A stretch of DNA of 64,000 bases, taken from NCBI GenBank assembly GCA_963678675.1, contig OY783198.1, positions 873,001-937,000 on the forward strand. The letters are read 5' to 3'. Both the position numbers and the translations under genes were made by a program. Numbering within the stretch: the stretch's first letter is position 1; each line of letters begins with the position of its first letter. Below are positions 11,769 to 23,740 of this stretch, piece by piece. A model generated the notes under the pieces. The model was given only the letters and a program-made list of their open reading frames with translations. It had not been told where the DNA came from and did no database searches. The DNA comes from Xiphydria camelus. Its lineage: Eukaryota; Arthropoda; Insecta; Hymenoptera; Xiphydriidae.

Positions 11769-14700
11769 ACGTCGATCCCGATGAAACAGTGAAAAAAAAC
11801 GCGCGCGGCGAACGCGAATGGATTCTGTCACTTTGGCGTCCGTGTGCGTGAGCGCGCGCCACGACTCGCGAGAGAGTGTGATCCCCGCCGTACTCTCGCG
11901 TGTACAAACGGATATCCGGCGTTCCGCTACCCCGTTATCCCCCGTTCCCTGCAGCGATCACCGCGGCCAACGCGAGGCTGCGTCGTCGGTGTGTGTGGAA
12001 GCGACGCAATTCGCGAAAACTCTCTAAATATCGCGTTTTGGGAGATCCGGTGTATCGTGGGTATTTTCCGGAAGCGATCGCGGGGTCGTGAATAGCTCTG
12101 AAGACGATCGAACGTCGATTCTTTAAAATAGTAGATGTCCGGCAAAAGTTTGCTCGCTTCGTAACCGTTTTAATCGAGTCGATATTCATTCGGGAAAAGA
12201 ATGTACTCGTTGGATGTGCCATTCAGAGGAGTATCGAAAAAATGTCGAGTCGTCTCAGAGGAAATTACACCGAGTCTTCCCTCGCTCGCTGTAATTTTTC
12301 TCATTTCACCAGGTTTTACGCCCTGATTAAATACCCATTTTTTCCCCCTAACCCCTTTCTCTTTCCACCCGACGACGCCCGACGTTGATACGCAGGCACA
12401 CAGGCAGATGTGCTTGACACGCGTTCCGTACCGCGCGACCTTCCGCTACCGACCGATCGTTATACCCCGCTGCAAGTTTAACGTAACTGCCAAATAAATA
12501 GGTACCGAAATGCATGCGGGACACGGGCGCTCGTCGCACCGTGGACACCGCTAAGTGCAATCGCTGCGATGGCTGCGAATCCGCGATGCGGAGATTATTA
12601 TAAATGTAAATACACTCGGCGATTCAGCGACCGAGACCTCGTTATGCGGCTGCTCGGCGTAGACTGCTACGAGCCAAGTTTGGATAACGTACGACTTCCC
12701 GATGCCGCACGAACGATTGTGGCTCGATTTTGCTTCAATCTTAACCCGTTATCATTTAAATGCCATTGTCGCTATCTTGAAAAGAATCGTTGACCCGATG
12801 ATTTGGATTTATTTGTCTTCGATTAGAAAAAATCTCCAAAAAATAAAAAATAAAATACGCCGCAAATTCGTCGATCAGAGCCTTCACTGTTCCAAGTGTC
12901 ATCGAACTCTTAAAATTCTCCGACTCTTATAGCAGATTGGTTTCCCAATACTGGAGGTGACTTTATACGCGTATATCCGACAAAGCGCGCGACTGTAGGT
13001 ATAATTTCCTGCGGTGCCCCTTGCGAAGTCGCTTCCTAAAAAAAACCACGACGAACGAGTAAAGAACCCGATACAAATTCTAGACTCGAGCTGCGAGCAA
13101 CTAGACCACGACCGCTAATAAGCGGCTGCGAGCCAACCGTTACAGTAATTTAACAATTAGCGATTAGCGATTACTTCACAAGTGGGTCGCAGATTCCCTC
13201 TAAAAACTTTATACGGACCCACCCCTTTCCCGTTCCCCTCGCGAGAATCCCGATACATCGCCGCACTCTTTATCCGAGAGTCTCGGCCTGACATAATGGG
13301 TGGGAAAACGGGAGAAACTTTTCTCACCGTTTCAGGTACGAGCGTACGAGTCAAGCATCGCTATTATCAAGCAAACGATCCACGGTCGGAGTAGCACTAA
13401 AGTGGCTTAGCGACAGCTTGATTAATGGATCGAACGTCGTCTGTGAAAATGGTATCGGGGGTAAGAAGGTATTTTATTCGTACGCGAAACGCGCTCTAGA
13501 AGCGCGGAACTTCTCCGTCTGTTCTCGTCCGAACTCCATATCCGCACCCCCTCGCCAACTCCAATTCGTCGGGGACTTTGAGTCGGAGAAACTCGGCATT
13601 TTCTCTCCGATCCCACCGCGCCCGATGCTCGCTGAGCGGCAAAGAGAGTCGGTGAAAATTTCACTCACCGATGATGTCGCTCCCGCTGCCGCTGCCGCTG
13701 CCTCTCTTGAACCCACAGCGTGTCGCGAGGGAAATTGACATCCCCTAGACTATGGGCCCCGCTCTGCGTGCCGCCCATACTCGAAAATTGCCTGAAACCG
13801 TAACGATTCTCTGTGGATGTTTTTCTTCGCGCCAACAGTAGAGTAATAAGAAGAGGAGGATCGATGGAAGACAAAAACTCTTCGTTCTTCCCCTTCTAAA
13901 TGGAAATTGAGTCGGAGGGGTAACGAAAGATTTGGGACCGGAGACGAACTTGAAAATGAAAGTATGTAGAATATCGAATAATCCGACGGTACTAGACCTC
14001 TCCGAGGGGTGGCGTCGCGATGCAGTCGTTCTCAGAAGAAAAGGATACTTTGATGGTTTCATATAGAGCTACGCGAGAGCTATGAATGCATGTACAATGC
14101 GAACTTGAGTTGTTCTAACGTAAAGTTTTTCCGGAAAGGGTCTTAGTCTTTCGGCTTCGACCCACAAATTGCAAAAAACCAAAATTCCATTGATCAGAAG
14201 ATGATATCCGAATAAATTTTCATTCTTTTCAGGAATTTTTTTTTATTAATGTTGCGATAAAATTATTTTAGCTGGCGAATATAATTATGCGATTGACAAG
14301 CTGTTCCTTTCTAAATCACAACCGATCAAGATCGCGCGAATAAAAAATATGCACCTCTAAAAAGCTACCTCGATAGTCCCCTCGGAACGAGATGACCCGG
14401 ATTAATCCAAAATTTGTATGATTTTTCTCCACGTCATTGCACCGATCGCCAAAGGACGAACCAGGAGCGTCTCGCTCACGAAAAGTCAACGAAAAAAATA
14501 TCACAAATAAACTAACACCACGCGTCGGTTACCTATTATTCTACACAAGATCTGTGCGTCGACTGGGACTCGCTACCGAAAGCTCCAACGAGTTTCCGCT
14601 CGAGGAGGCTTCCTTGCCACTTCCACGACCCACCCGCGGCACGCACTGGCGTCTAAAGCGTGGCCGTTAATTGTCGGATGTTGCCGTTTCATTAAGACAA

Positions 14701-15314
14701 TTACCGCGAGACCGAATTGTCCGCTGGTAACGCGCAGAGTGCCGGAGAACGGCGCTTACGCCAATCGATGTTTCCTTCGACTTTCGAACCGCGAGCGCGC
14801 CATACACAACGACTTTGAGGGGTCCGCGTGTCTCCAATGAAATCTACCTACATACAGCTAGGTAGACTGCAGGACGGATCAGTGCGTTGGGTTGCGCAAT
14901 GAGCGAAGAAAAAAAGAGCCACATTTAGGCGAAACACCCAATTCCTCGCTTTGCGGTGAAGGCGAGTCGCAATTTCCTGCTGGTGGTTCGCGCGGCTTTA
15001 CGAACTTTCCTGGCATTTTTCCGTAGCGTGCACTGTGCAAACAACCCGGTGCATCGAACGCGGAACGGTATAACAATGTCGCCTGTAGGTATAATGCGAC
15101 ACGGTGCACCGCTGAAAAAAAATGTCAAGCCGAGCGCGCAGGTCCTGCATTATACGAATAAGAGAAGATTCGAACGCACACGCGCGCACGACTCGCTCTC
15201 TCTTCGCTTTCCTTCTTTCGCGGACGAACGACGACACTTTTCGACGCGTGCCCGTGCACGGGTGAAATTCTCGAAAGGGAGAGAAAGAGAGAGAGAGAAA
15301 GAGAATGCACGAGC

Positions 15315-15530
15315 GTGCATTCAAACGGATGCACGAGCGCAGAGACGCGTCTTCGACGGAGATGCTCTCGCGTTCTCTCGCGCGTTAGCACGAACGTTCC
15401 GTCCTGCTTAACGCGTGCGCTTCAGCGTCAGTCCCACTCTGATACCTCCCTCACATCAACGGCTGCTAACCAGGTTACGGCCTCTAGCTCTCGATGTTGG
15501 CTCCATCACGCGAACGCAGGTTCCGCAAAA
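15315..15530 (+). other. Candidate 5' coding segment of MCU (presequence-like)
   Basis: The frame through 15315-15596 encodes an Arg/Ser-rich stretch with few acidic residues (for example RLRRRCSRVLSRVSTN). Such composition is typical of mitochondrial targeting peptides. A possible GT donor in phase 1 near 15520 (CGCAG followed by GTTCCG) would join in frame to the MCU exon at 15702 or 15705. No ATG is present in this frame, so a further upstream exon would be needed. This is inference from composition and phase only. Confidence 0.2.
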
Positions 15531-15701
15531 GTGGACGCGAAGAAGCTGGCGCGTCGCGACCTTCCCGAGGATTATGCGCTGAAACAAATTTTCTAGATCA
15601 AGCGATGCTTCCATTTCAACGAATCACGAAACATTATATCTTTAAGCGTATATATACGAATTGATACATACCTAATTCCTCTGCTCTCCGTCTAATTGCA
15701 G

Positions 15702-17014
15702 CAGACGTCACGGTCACGTACCACAGGGGCATGCCCAGGGTGACGGTGCCGTTACCCTCGAGAAGGGAGAAATGCATGTTCACGCTGAAGCCGATCACGC
15801 ATACGGTAGGAGATCTTCTCGACATGCTGAAAGTGGAAGATAGAGGAATCGATAGGGCGTGCATCACGACATTGGGTAAGTGCCGAACCGATGGAGAGTT
15901 TAATTGGCGAACGAATTTTCAATCACGACTGGAGATGTTCACCGATCAATTTTCAGACGACGTCAGAATAAGCTCGAGCAACACGATAGAATCTCTTTTG
16001 GAAAGCGACTTTAAACTCATCGTCAACGATAACGTCTATACAGTATCCCCACCAGACCAAGGAAAGCACACAGTGGTAAGGATACGAAAGATTCTCTTCT
16101 TCTTCAACTTCTATATATAAGGTCTCATACCTTCGATCACCTATACAACTCTTACAATTTTTCTGCCATGTCCGTGATGCGTGTAGGAGCACATAGAACA
16201 ACTGTCGGACGTGCAAACTCTGGTGGGACAACTCTACGAGTCGCTTCACGTGCGAGAGCACAACGCCGATCTGGAAAAAGAAGTGATAGCTCAATTGGAG
16301 GAAGTCAGACTAGAGCTGGAACCCCTCGAACAAGTAAGTTATACTTACGATATTTGCGATATACGTACAAGAGACTGTAGGCAATACAAATGTCATCTTT
16401 TTCGTCAGAAACGCCAAGAACTCGAAGTTACGGCGGCGAGGAGAGCCAATATGTCGGCATGGACCATCCTTGTGCTGATGTCCGTGCAGTTCGGCATCCT
16501 GGCTCGGCTCACCTGGTGGGAATACTCCTGGGACATCATGGAGCCGATCACCTATTTCGTCACTTATGGCACTGCTATGGGTTGCTACATTTACTTTCTC
16601 CTCACCCGGCAGGTCAGTGCGGTCATGGAAAACAATTCTAACGATTGTTACAATTAACGTCCACAACGAAACTTGACCGCAATTTTACACACAAAACAGG
16701 AGTATATGATGCCGGACGTGATGAATAGGCGGCACCTCTTGGTCCTCCATAAAAAGGCGAAACAAGTTGGCCTGGATCTACAACGCTACAACATGCTCAA
16801 GGATCAAGAGTACGAGTTAGAGACCACCCTGAAAATCATCCGAGGGCCTCTTTGGCAACAGAAAAATCTGATCCAACAAAGGCGCAGGGAGAGACAGAGG
16901 GGAGGGGAGAGAGAAAGCAGATCCAGATCGCCGAGTTCGTCGCCGAGTCCTAGTCCCAGTCCCGAACGGAACATCCCGAAGAAGACTTCCACTACCACTG
17001 TGATCCCCAGTTAA
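15702..17014 (+). CDS. MCU: Mitochondrial calcium uniporter, pore subunit (5' exons not resolved)
   Basis: MCU is the pore of the inner-membrane calcium uniporter, moving Ca2+ into the mitochondrial matrix. Five exons splice in frame: 15702-15875, 15957-16075, 16187-16333, 16409-16612 and 16700-17014 (stop). All have GT-AG borders. The product contains the matrix N-terminal domain (PLPSRREKC, DRGID, DDFKLI-like core), a coiled-coil-forming stretch (exon 3), then TM1, the pore loop with the selectivity-filter signature WDIME, and TM2 (exon 4). The last exon encodes the second coiled coil and an Arg/Ser/Pro-rich tail that looks lineage-specific. The mitochondrial presequence and start codon are missing: exon 1 as given starts in phase 1 after an acceptor at 15700-15701 (an alternative acceptor lies 3 bases downstream). 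A poly(A) signal, AATAAA, lies at 17090. Identity is secure; only the 5' end is open. Confidence 0.95.
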
Positions 17015-17089
17015 TAAGTATAAGTCGTATCGCCGGTCGCGGGGTGCCATTTTCTGTAAGTGACTATATTAATTCGCGATCGATATCCG

Positions 17090-17095
17090 AATAAA
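17090..17095 (+). terminator. Poly(A) signal of MCU (AATAAA)
   Basis: A canonical hexamer 76 bases after the MCU stop codon. Confidence 0.6.
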
Positions 17096-17489
17096 ATCGA
17101 CCGTAAATCGCGCATCCGAAATCGATGCGCAGTCCACGCACATTGAACGATCGTCAAACGACAGACGAATTAGATCCTACATTGCGATTAGAGAACGTTT
17201 AATTTTTAAGTCATTGATTGGAAAGAAGTACCTCAGCGAGTACTTAGAGCACTTCATGTGGCTCGTATACTGCTCACTCAACGATAGGACGTATGAGAGA
17301 GTGAGACTATATGAGACACTGTAAAAAAAATCCGGTAAGAGTAAATACATCGACGCCAGTTGGACCCGCAGAAATTGAATTCAAGAAAAATCAATTATTT
17401 GATATATTAATGATTAGTGAATAATCAATGGACCAGAAATCTGAGATGTTCTGCACCTGCTACCCGCGATTAAGAACTGATCCATCGAT

Positions 17490-18168
17490 TACACTGGTCA
17501 ACAGTGATTTTGTTACACGAACCAGACCAGGTGATTCTTATAGATTTATGTGCGCTAAAAACGAATCTGACTCTCAAATTTGCGTATCGCGTCAGGATTT
17601 TGAAATACTTGAGGTTAAATATACGAAAACAGGCGATTTTGGCCATATTCACGGGTCTATTACAATGAAACTAAAAACTGTTTCTTAATTGCACTTACAG
17701 CATTTGAAAGTGTCGTTTTTGAACTTTTCAATACATTACTTGATTGTTCCTAAACGATTTTACAAAGCCAAATTTCAGTACGACAAGTCGATCGTTTAGG
17801 TCCACCGCGCCACGCGTCTAAATGTATCAGGCGCGTGGTGCGGTGGACCTAAACGATCGACTTGTCGTACTGAAATTTGGCTTTGTAAAATCGTTTAGGA
17901 ACAATCAAGTAATGTATTGAAAAGTTCAAAAATGACACTTTCAAATGCTGTAAGTGCAATTAAGAAACAGTTTTTAGTTTCATTGTAATAGACCCGTGAA
18001 TATGGCCAAAATCGCCGGTTTTCGTATATTTAACCTCAAGTATTTCAAAATCCTGACGTGATACGTAAATTTAAGAGTCAGATTTGTTTTCAGCGCACAT
18101 AAATCTATAAGAATCACCTGGTCTGGTTCGTGTAACAGAAAAAAAATGTAATTTTGTTGACCAGTGTT
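17490..18168. repeat. Long palindrome: inverted repeat with ~330-bp arms and 15-nt loop
   Basis: The left arm, about 17490-17816, and the right arm, 17832 to about 18168, are near-identical inverted copies separated by 15 bases. Inner ends CACGCG and CGCGTG pair directly. Differences between arms are scattered substitutions and small indels, for example an A-rich insertion near 18140. An open frame of about 86 codons (17428-17688) spans the left arm and its mirror is partly open on the minus strand, but the product is unrecognised. It lies beyond the MCU poly(A) signal. It could be a foldback transposon or a recent inverted duplication. Confidence 0.9.
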
Positions 18169-20714
18169 ATTTGCCGAAAAAAGTCATTATCTCGCGAGTG
18201 AAAATTTGAGAGATATTGTATTATTTAAGTGTCGTTAATCGATCGAACATAGTTGAACTGACTTGTTTTATTTATTTTTTGTTGACAGTATACATATCTC
18301 TTACGAGTGTTGAGTTATTCGAATAAATTTATAGTAGATAAGCGTGAACGATAAATGATATAAGTAACACGGCTCGGCATTTCCAAGCCGCTTTTGTATT
18401 GGAGCAACAGTTCCTATTTCTGTTTCACGCTTGTGATATGACTATGCTTTTCGAAATCCGACACCAACTCGAATCATTCAATTCTATCTAGAGATACGTA
18501 GATACGTGTCTCCACTATTCGTAACTGTAAGAAGAGTCACGCCTCTCAAATGTTGCCACATAAGATATAACTATGTACTTTTTAAGTTCCACTTTAAGAC
18601 TACGCGCGAGAAGTAGTAATTTATTTTCTACGCTTCTAGATAACGGATTTCTTGTCAACTCTTATCGCAGGTACGAACACGCTGACACCGCCGATACAGT
18701 CCCACCTTATGGCTAGCATTATTAATTGCACTATTAATGGCAACTAAACGTAAGCCATTTTCCTCGAAAGTATCGTTGTAGCTGTTTACCTAACTATTGA
18801 AAGTAGTATGTAATACATATGTCTTTAAGGAACTCCCCTTCTCGCTTCTGTAAAGCCTTTCACGGTCTATCCGTCCGCGAGATGGTTCATGCTGCCGTAG
18901 CCGTTTGACGGAATTTTTAGTCGTATTCGCATAGAACCGATCGAGGTGTCAGTGAGCATTTACAATTATTACGGTAGATATCATAAATACATCGTGCTTG
19001 GCATGGTCTATATCGGGCTCTAACGCACCTACTTCTCGTTACGCTTCATCTTCTTCTCCCTGTACACTTGCAACATTAGTTCGCTACTAGAAAAATCGCA
19101 CCGAATCTAATTCATAGATACTTTTACCCTTTAAATTTCTACTCATGCCTTCTTCCAAGAGTCTCTCACTGAGACGAAAAAAAAAAACATTATTTCTATT
19201 CATCGATACTCGTCGCATATCCGGTGCCAATTTTTAATCTAGATCATCGATACGTCCGACGAAAGAATCGATTGTTCGAATGAAGAAGCATGAAAAAGGA
19301 TATTCGAATATTATGACGAGCAATTCAAAGAGAGATGCTGCATTTCAATTGACTTTTGAGCGAAACAGAATGCGGTTTTTTTTCCAGAATTGTGCGGTAT
19401 ACTATTCAAATGGTCTTTCGGAAAGTGAAAGGACGAGTAAAAGAATGGGAAGAAAGAAGGAAAGGGGCGGGGGAGAAAAAAAAAAGAAATAGAGAAAATC
19501 CTAAATGAAAAAAAAAATTTAATAACGAATATCTTCCATATTGTATTAAGCCCCGATTGTTGCAGTTACTCTTCCCTATATAGATACATTTATACACAAT
19601 CGATAAAGTAAATTTCGTAAAGAGAATGTTTTGTAAATATATATAAATATATATATACACATAAGTAGCTATTATTTTGCAAACAGTCATGTCCTTGCGC
19701 TGTTTTTCTGAGCTTACTAACGAATGCCTAATTCCTATTGTTAATTAGATAATTGAAATTAATTGAACTTAGTAGCGTAAGAAAAGTGTATATAAAAGTG
19801 CTGTCTTTGAAGTCGAAGAAAGTATATCGTGGATCAATTTCGCTCGGAATGATAATGATAAGATTCGCTGTCAGTTTTTTTAGATTCGACCGCAAGGACG
19901 AAACGATCAAAAGCCGTGATTCAGATCTCATGACAATCCGTGTGAAATTATAAATCATGCTATGCAAAATCCAAATTGTAAAGCATACCTTATCACGAAA
20001 ACCTTTGCGGTCTTACCTAAAATCTTACATGACCCCTTTTGTTGCATGTACATACATAATTTCCAATAAATATATAAATATTTATTCAACTCGTTTGTGG
20101 ATAATTTCTTCCTGTACATCGCTGCTACTGTTACCTCGTTTATATCCGAGCGATAATTACGAAATTAAAAATCATGTTCAACGTCACAAGGGGAAAGGAT
20201 AAGTAATATGACGGTCACAAAAATGTATTGCGTCGTGCAATTAAAAATATCAATCGTTTATTGTTGTTACACATTCACATGACGTTATTACTATAGTACA
20301 GTAAGTGGCAATAATATCTTTATCTGATGGACCAATGTTCGCTATAAAAGACACTATCGATTGACCGTAATCCATATGAAATTCAGTCGACACACAACCT
20401 GATGTAATAACAAGAGGCGATGCTTATTACCACGCACAAGAATGTCATACACACAAAAAAATGACATTGTAATAGGCAGTCTAATAAAGTCAAAGAACCG
20501 CGCGAAGGCGATACAACGAAGCTCTAATTAAAACTGATCGATTTTCGCTCAGTCCTTGAGATGATTAGCGTAAATGGACCAGGCACCCAGCAATTGAGTA
20601 TAACTCGTTATTACATCAGGTTCCATATATTATCAATTAACGTAATCCTAGAAGTCCATTATATCCCGTTAATTATATGATACAGGTTTTCGAGTTACCA
20701 ACAAGTTACGGACG
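18169..20714. other. AT-rich intergenic DNA between MCU and GPALPP1 3' ends
   Basis: No conserved protein or RNA gene is recognised. The region separates two convergent genes and contains homopolymer A tracts, short AT microsatellites (about 19635-19665) and TTTATT at 20257-20262, which could serve as the poly(A) signal of the minus-strand GPALPP1 gene. Confidence 0.55.
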
Positions 20715-23432
20715 TTAGCTCTCCCCGCGGGAAAATCTGTCGTCCAGAAGTTGCGCCTTCATGTAGATCGATTTGTTTCGCGCCTCGTCGAAGCGATTGA
20801 CCTGCAAGTCTATATCTCGGTTGAAGGGTCTCCGTACTGGTTTACCGGCATCCTTCACTTTCTTCTCCTCCTTCTGAAAAGCAGTACTCGTGTCATGCAC
20901 CGAACGAGTTTCGTTACATTCGGCGATAACGCCAAGTGCGCGATCTAAACGTGAAATAACCTTCTTCTTTTTCTGATGCATTTCCAGCAATGAATCCTGC
21001 CGCTTCTTGGATTTGCGTTTCTCTGTCATCTCCCCCTTCTCCGTATCTTCCTCTTTCTCTCTAGTACTTCGTTCCATGGATAACTGTTCAGTGAGAGCGA
21101 TTTTTCCTTCCTCCTTATAAGAAAGAATAGATGAAAAAGAATGAAGCTGAGTAACCGTAACCACTTAACACAACAGACAAACCTTTTCTCTCTGTTTTCG
21201 CAACTTGTCCGCCGGTGTATCGGTCCAGGAAGATCTATCCGACATATCTGGACCAGGCCTGAGTCGGAACTTTCGCGGACCTAAACCGAGAGTCGTAGCC
21301 TGGGCTGAAGGTAATTCCATCATCCATTCCTCCCGTTTCTTTTCTTGATTATCAACCTGAAAGAAATCGATATTTATAAAATGACAAGTATAGCTATAAA
21401 ACAATCGTTATTTCAAAAATCCGACAAATTCATAGAGCTGTGAAAAAATTCAACTTACGCTTTCTCTGAATTCATCTCTGAGTCGTCTCGCCCTTTGTTC
21501 CAACTGCTTTTGTATAAAATTACTGGTCGCAGCCGGATGATCAGCAGGTAACGGTCCCATCGTATTATCGTCATCTTCAGAAGCCGAAGTTCTAGTACAA
21601 CTTTCATTGTCATCACAAGTTTGTACGCCATCCGGCAAGATTGGTCCGAAAACAGTGCTTCGGTGATCGGGATCATCCTTCATCGTTTGCAATAAATGTG
21701 GCGGCAGTGCAGGACCAAATGTGTCTTCCTCCTCGTCTCCTTCGGATTTCGCGGTACGATTCTGCAGGTGCGGGGGTAAACTGGGCCCGATGATGCGAGG
21801 TGTACCAGCTTTGGATCTAATGTCTTGACCCTCATTGGTAATATCGTCCGGCTCAAGCGGTCCGTACGTATTTTGAGATTCTTCGAGCGACAGCGAACTT
21901 CGACGAGATCTCTTCTGTTCCGATCGCACAGATTCTAGATCATCTTTCGCAACGCCATTGTGCGCGGAACTTGGAGACCTATTAATGTTTGGATGCTCGC
22001 ATGCATTGTCAGTTTTATCCGAAGTGGACGCAGCTCCTCTTTCGTTGGCGCTGTCGAAGAGACATGGATGCGCGTTTGAGTTTTCGACAAGTTTTGGCGG
22101 CAAGGCTGGCCCATAAGTCGAGCCACCTACGGTCGCTACTTTTAAGTGCGATCCCAGTAAATGACCCAAATTCTCTTCGTCTACATCCGAAGAAGAGACT
22201 AAGTCTCGATCTTTTTGGCACTCGCTGCGATCTCTCGCGCAACTCGCGGCATTTTCTATCGTCACTGACATAGACGCTGCCGCAGACAACTCGGAACCTA
22301 ATAAGGAATCTGAAACGGCACTAGGGTTACTATTGCTTGGACCAGACAAGCGATCGCCGTTCCTTGGATTTACCTTGTGCAGTTCCTCCAAATGGCGTTG
22401 ATTTCGCGCCGTTTGTTTCTTTAATAGACGTTCGTACTGTTGTCTCGAAACGCGTTTCTTGACTCTCGATTCGTCGTAACGCGATGGCGAGATTTGCCCC
22501 TTGTCAATTTGAGATTTCTTGAAAGATCTACAGTCGGAATCGTCCGAAGAATCTCCTTCAGCATCGGAGACCACTTCAAAATCCGATAAATTCAGTTCAT
22601 TCGAATCCATTGAGCGCGGAACTGGCTCATTCTCTGGGTTCAACGCACCCGAATTGGAATCACTATCGCTGCCGCCAATTTGCTCCAAGATTTTATTGGC
22701 GGAATGAGCATTCAACTTTAGGTCTTTCGATCTACTCTCTCTCTTTGATACTTTATCGAGCGATTTACAACGTTCATCCCGATATTTTTCGTAATCGGAA
22801 GATTTGTTGTCTCTGTTCGTCTGGCTCGACTTTTCGCGACTTCTATCTTTGGAACGTTTATGCTTGTCGCGATATCTGCTTCCATGCCTGTCCGCGGACG
22901 ATCTTTCCCGACTCCTGTCGCGGAGCTTCTCCTGTGATCTTCTCTTGCCGTGCTCCCGATCTCTGGAATCCTTCGACTCTCGAGTTTTCGAACTTTTCGA
23001 ATTGCGAATGCCGGGAATCCGTGAATCTTTCTCCCTTGATTCCTTATAGGTCGATGAACTCTTGGAGTCCTTACTCTCTCTACGACCCAAGTCGTGCGCG
23101 TCCCGTGAATCCTTAGGGTATGACTTTTTCAAATGTTTCGAATCTTTGTCGTGTCGCTCGTCTTCTTCTCGGTTTCTAAGATCTCTTCGTGACTCCTGTC
23201 CGCTTCTGGAGTCTTTCTTATTGTGCCCGTGCTTCGATCGGTCGTAACTGCTTTTCTCCCTATCCGCTCGCTCTCTAGATCGCGATCTCCGATCGACGTT
23301 AATCCTACGTGGGGGTGATTTCCTTTTTCTGGCTTGTAATGCCACGGTGGCATCCTTTCGCGTTGCTTCGAATCGAAAACGACGTCCGTCGTCGCTGTCC
23401 TGGCTTTCGGAATCGGAATCCATCGTCGTCAT
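20715..23432 (-). CDS. GPALPP1: GPALPP motif-containing protein with long RS-rich N-terminus
   Basis: Three exons splice in frame on the minus strand: 23432-21459, 21356-21183 and 21113-20715, giving 848 residues. The C-terminal DUF3752 domain is clear: a KREEWMMELP entry, a LGLGPRKFR segment, SSWTDTPADK, and a final block with FNRDIDLQVNRFDEARNKS. Upstream are repeated GPALPP-type motifs: GPALPPKL near residue 440, GPSLPPHL, GPALPPHL near 570, GPILPDG, and weaker copies. Residues about 35-250 form a dense Arg/Ser/Asp/Lys RS-like region. From memory, vertebrate GPALPP1 is near 340 residues, so this protein is much longer because of that extension. The family has no well-defined biochemical role; the RS-like domain suggests a nuclear, RNA-processing association (inference). 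A second Met three codons in is an alternative start. TAMM41 lies just upstream on the same strand. Confidence 0.92.
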
Positions 23433-23740
23433 AATCTAAACTACACGCTGAAATTATTTATTTCGGGTTAAGACAAGTATTTGGTGCGGCGACATGGAAA
23501 ATATACTAATCGTCGATCAGAAATTGGACTACGAAAGTTCTATATGTTAAGAGAGCGTTGTGATAAGGTGATGTTTAGAGGACTGTGATAAATAACGGGT
23601 TATGAAATCCGGTTGTATTCCTGGTTAGTAAAAGATATTGCGATTATCTATGTACATCTTTTTTTATTGAGCAACACGAATGACAACAATTTATACATAT
23701 TTATAACGGGGAAGATACAATAAGATTAAAGTCAATCAGG
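23433..23740. other. Spacer between TAMM41 stop and GPALPP1 start
   Basis: This 308-bp gap must hold both the TAMM41 3' end and the GPALPP1 promoter. TTTATT on the plus strand at 23663-23668 reads as AATAAA for TAMM41 on the minus strand. No other element is seen. Confidence 0.6.
23663..23668 (-). terminator. Poly(A) signal of TAMM41 (AATAAA on minus)
   Basis: The hexamer is about 73 bases downstream of the TAMM41 stop codon. Confidence 0.55.

Larger units (their letters stand above)
6986..15314. other. No gene recognised; CpG-rich intergenic or upstream DNA
   Basis: This 8.3-kb stretch is very rich in CpG and in overlapping arginine-rich open frames on both strands, none with a recognisable domain. 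It may hold 5' exons or regulatory DNA of MCU or of a gene to the left, but I cannot identify any. Simple repeats occur at 10711-10736 (GAG), 11745-11768 (CG then CA) and about 15270-15304 (GA-rich). Confidence 0.5.

Noticed and set aside
17428..17688. 86-codon frame in the left arm of the palindrome
   Set aside because: It begins outside the arm, has no known domain, and its mirror copy carries differences; not enough to call a gene.
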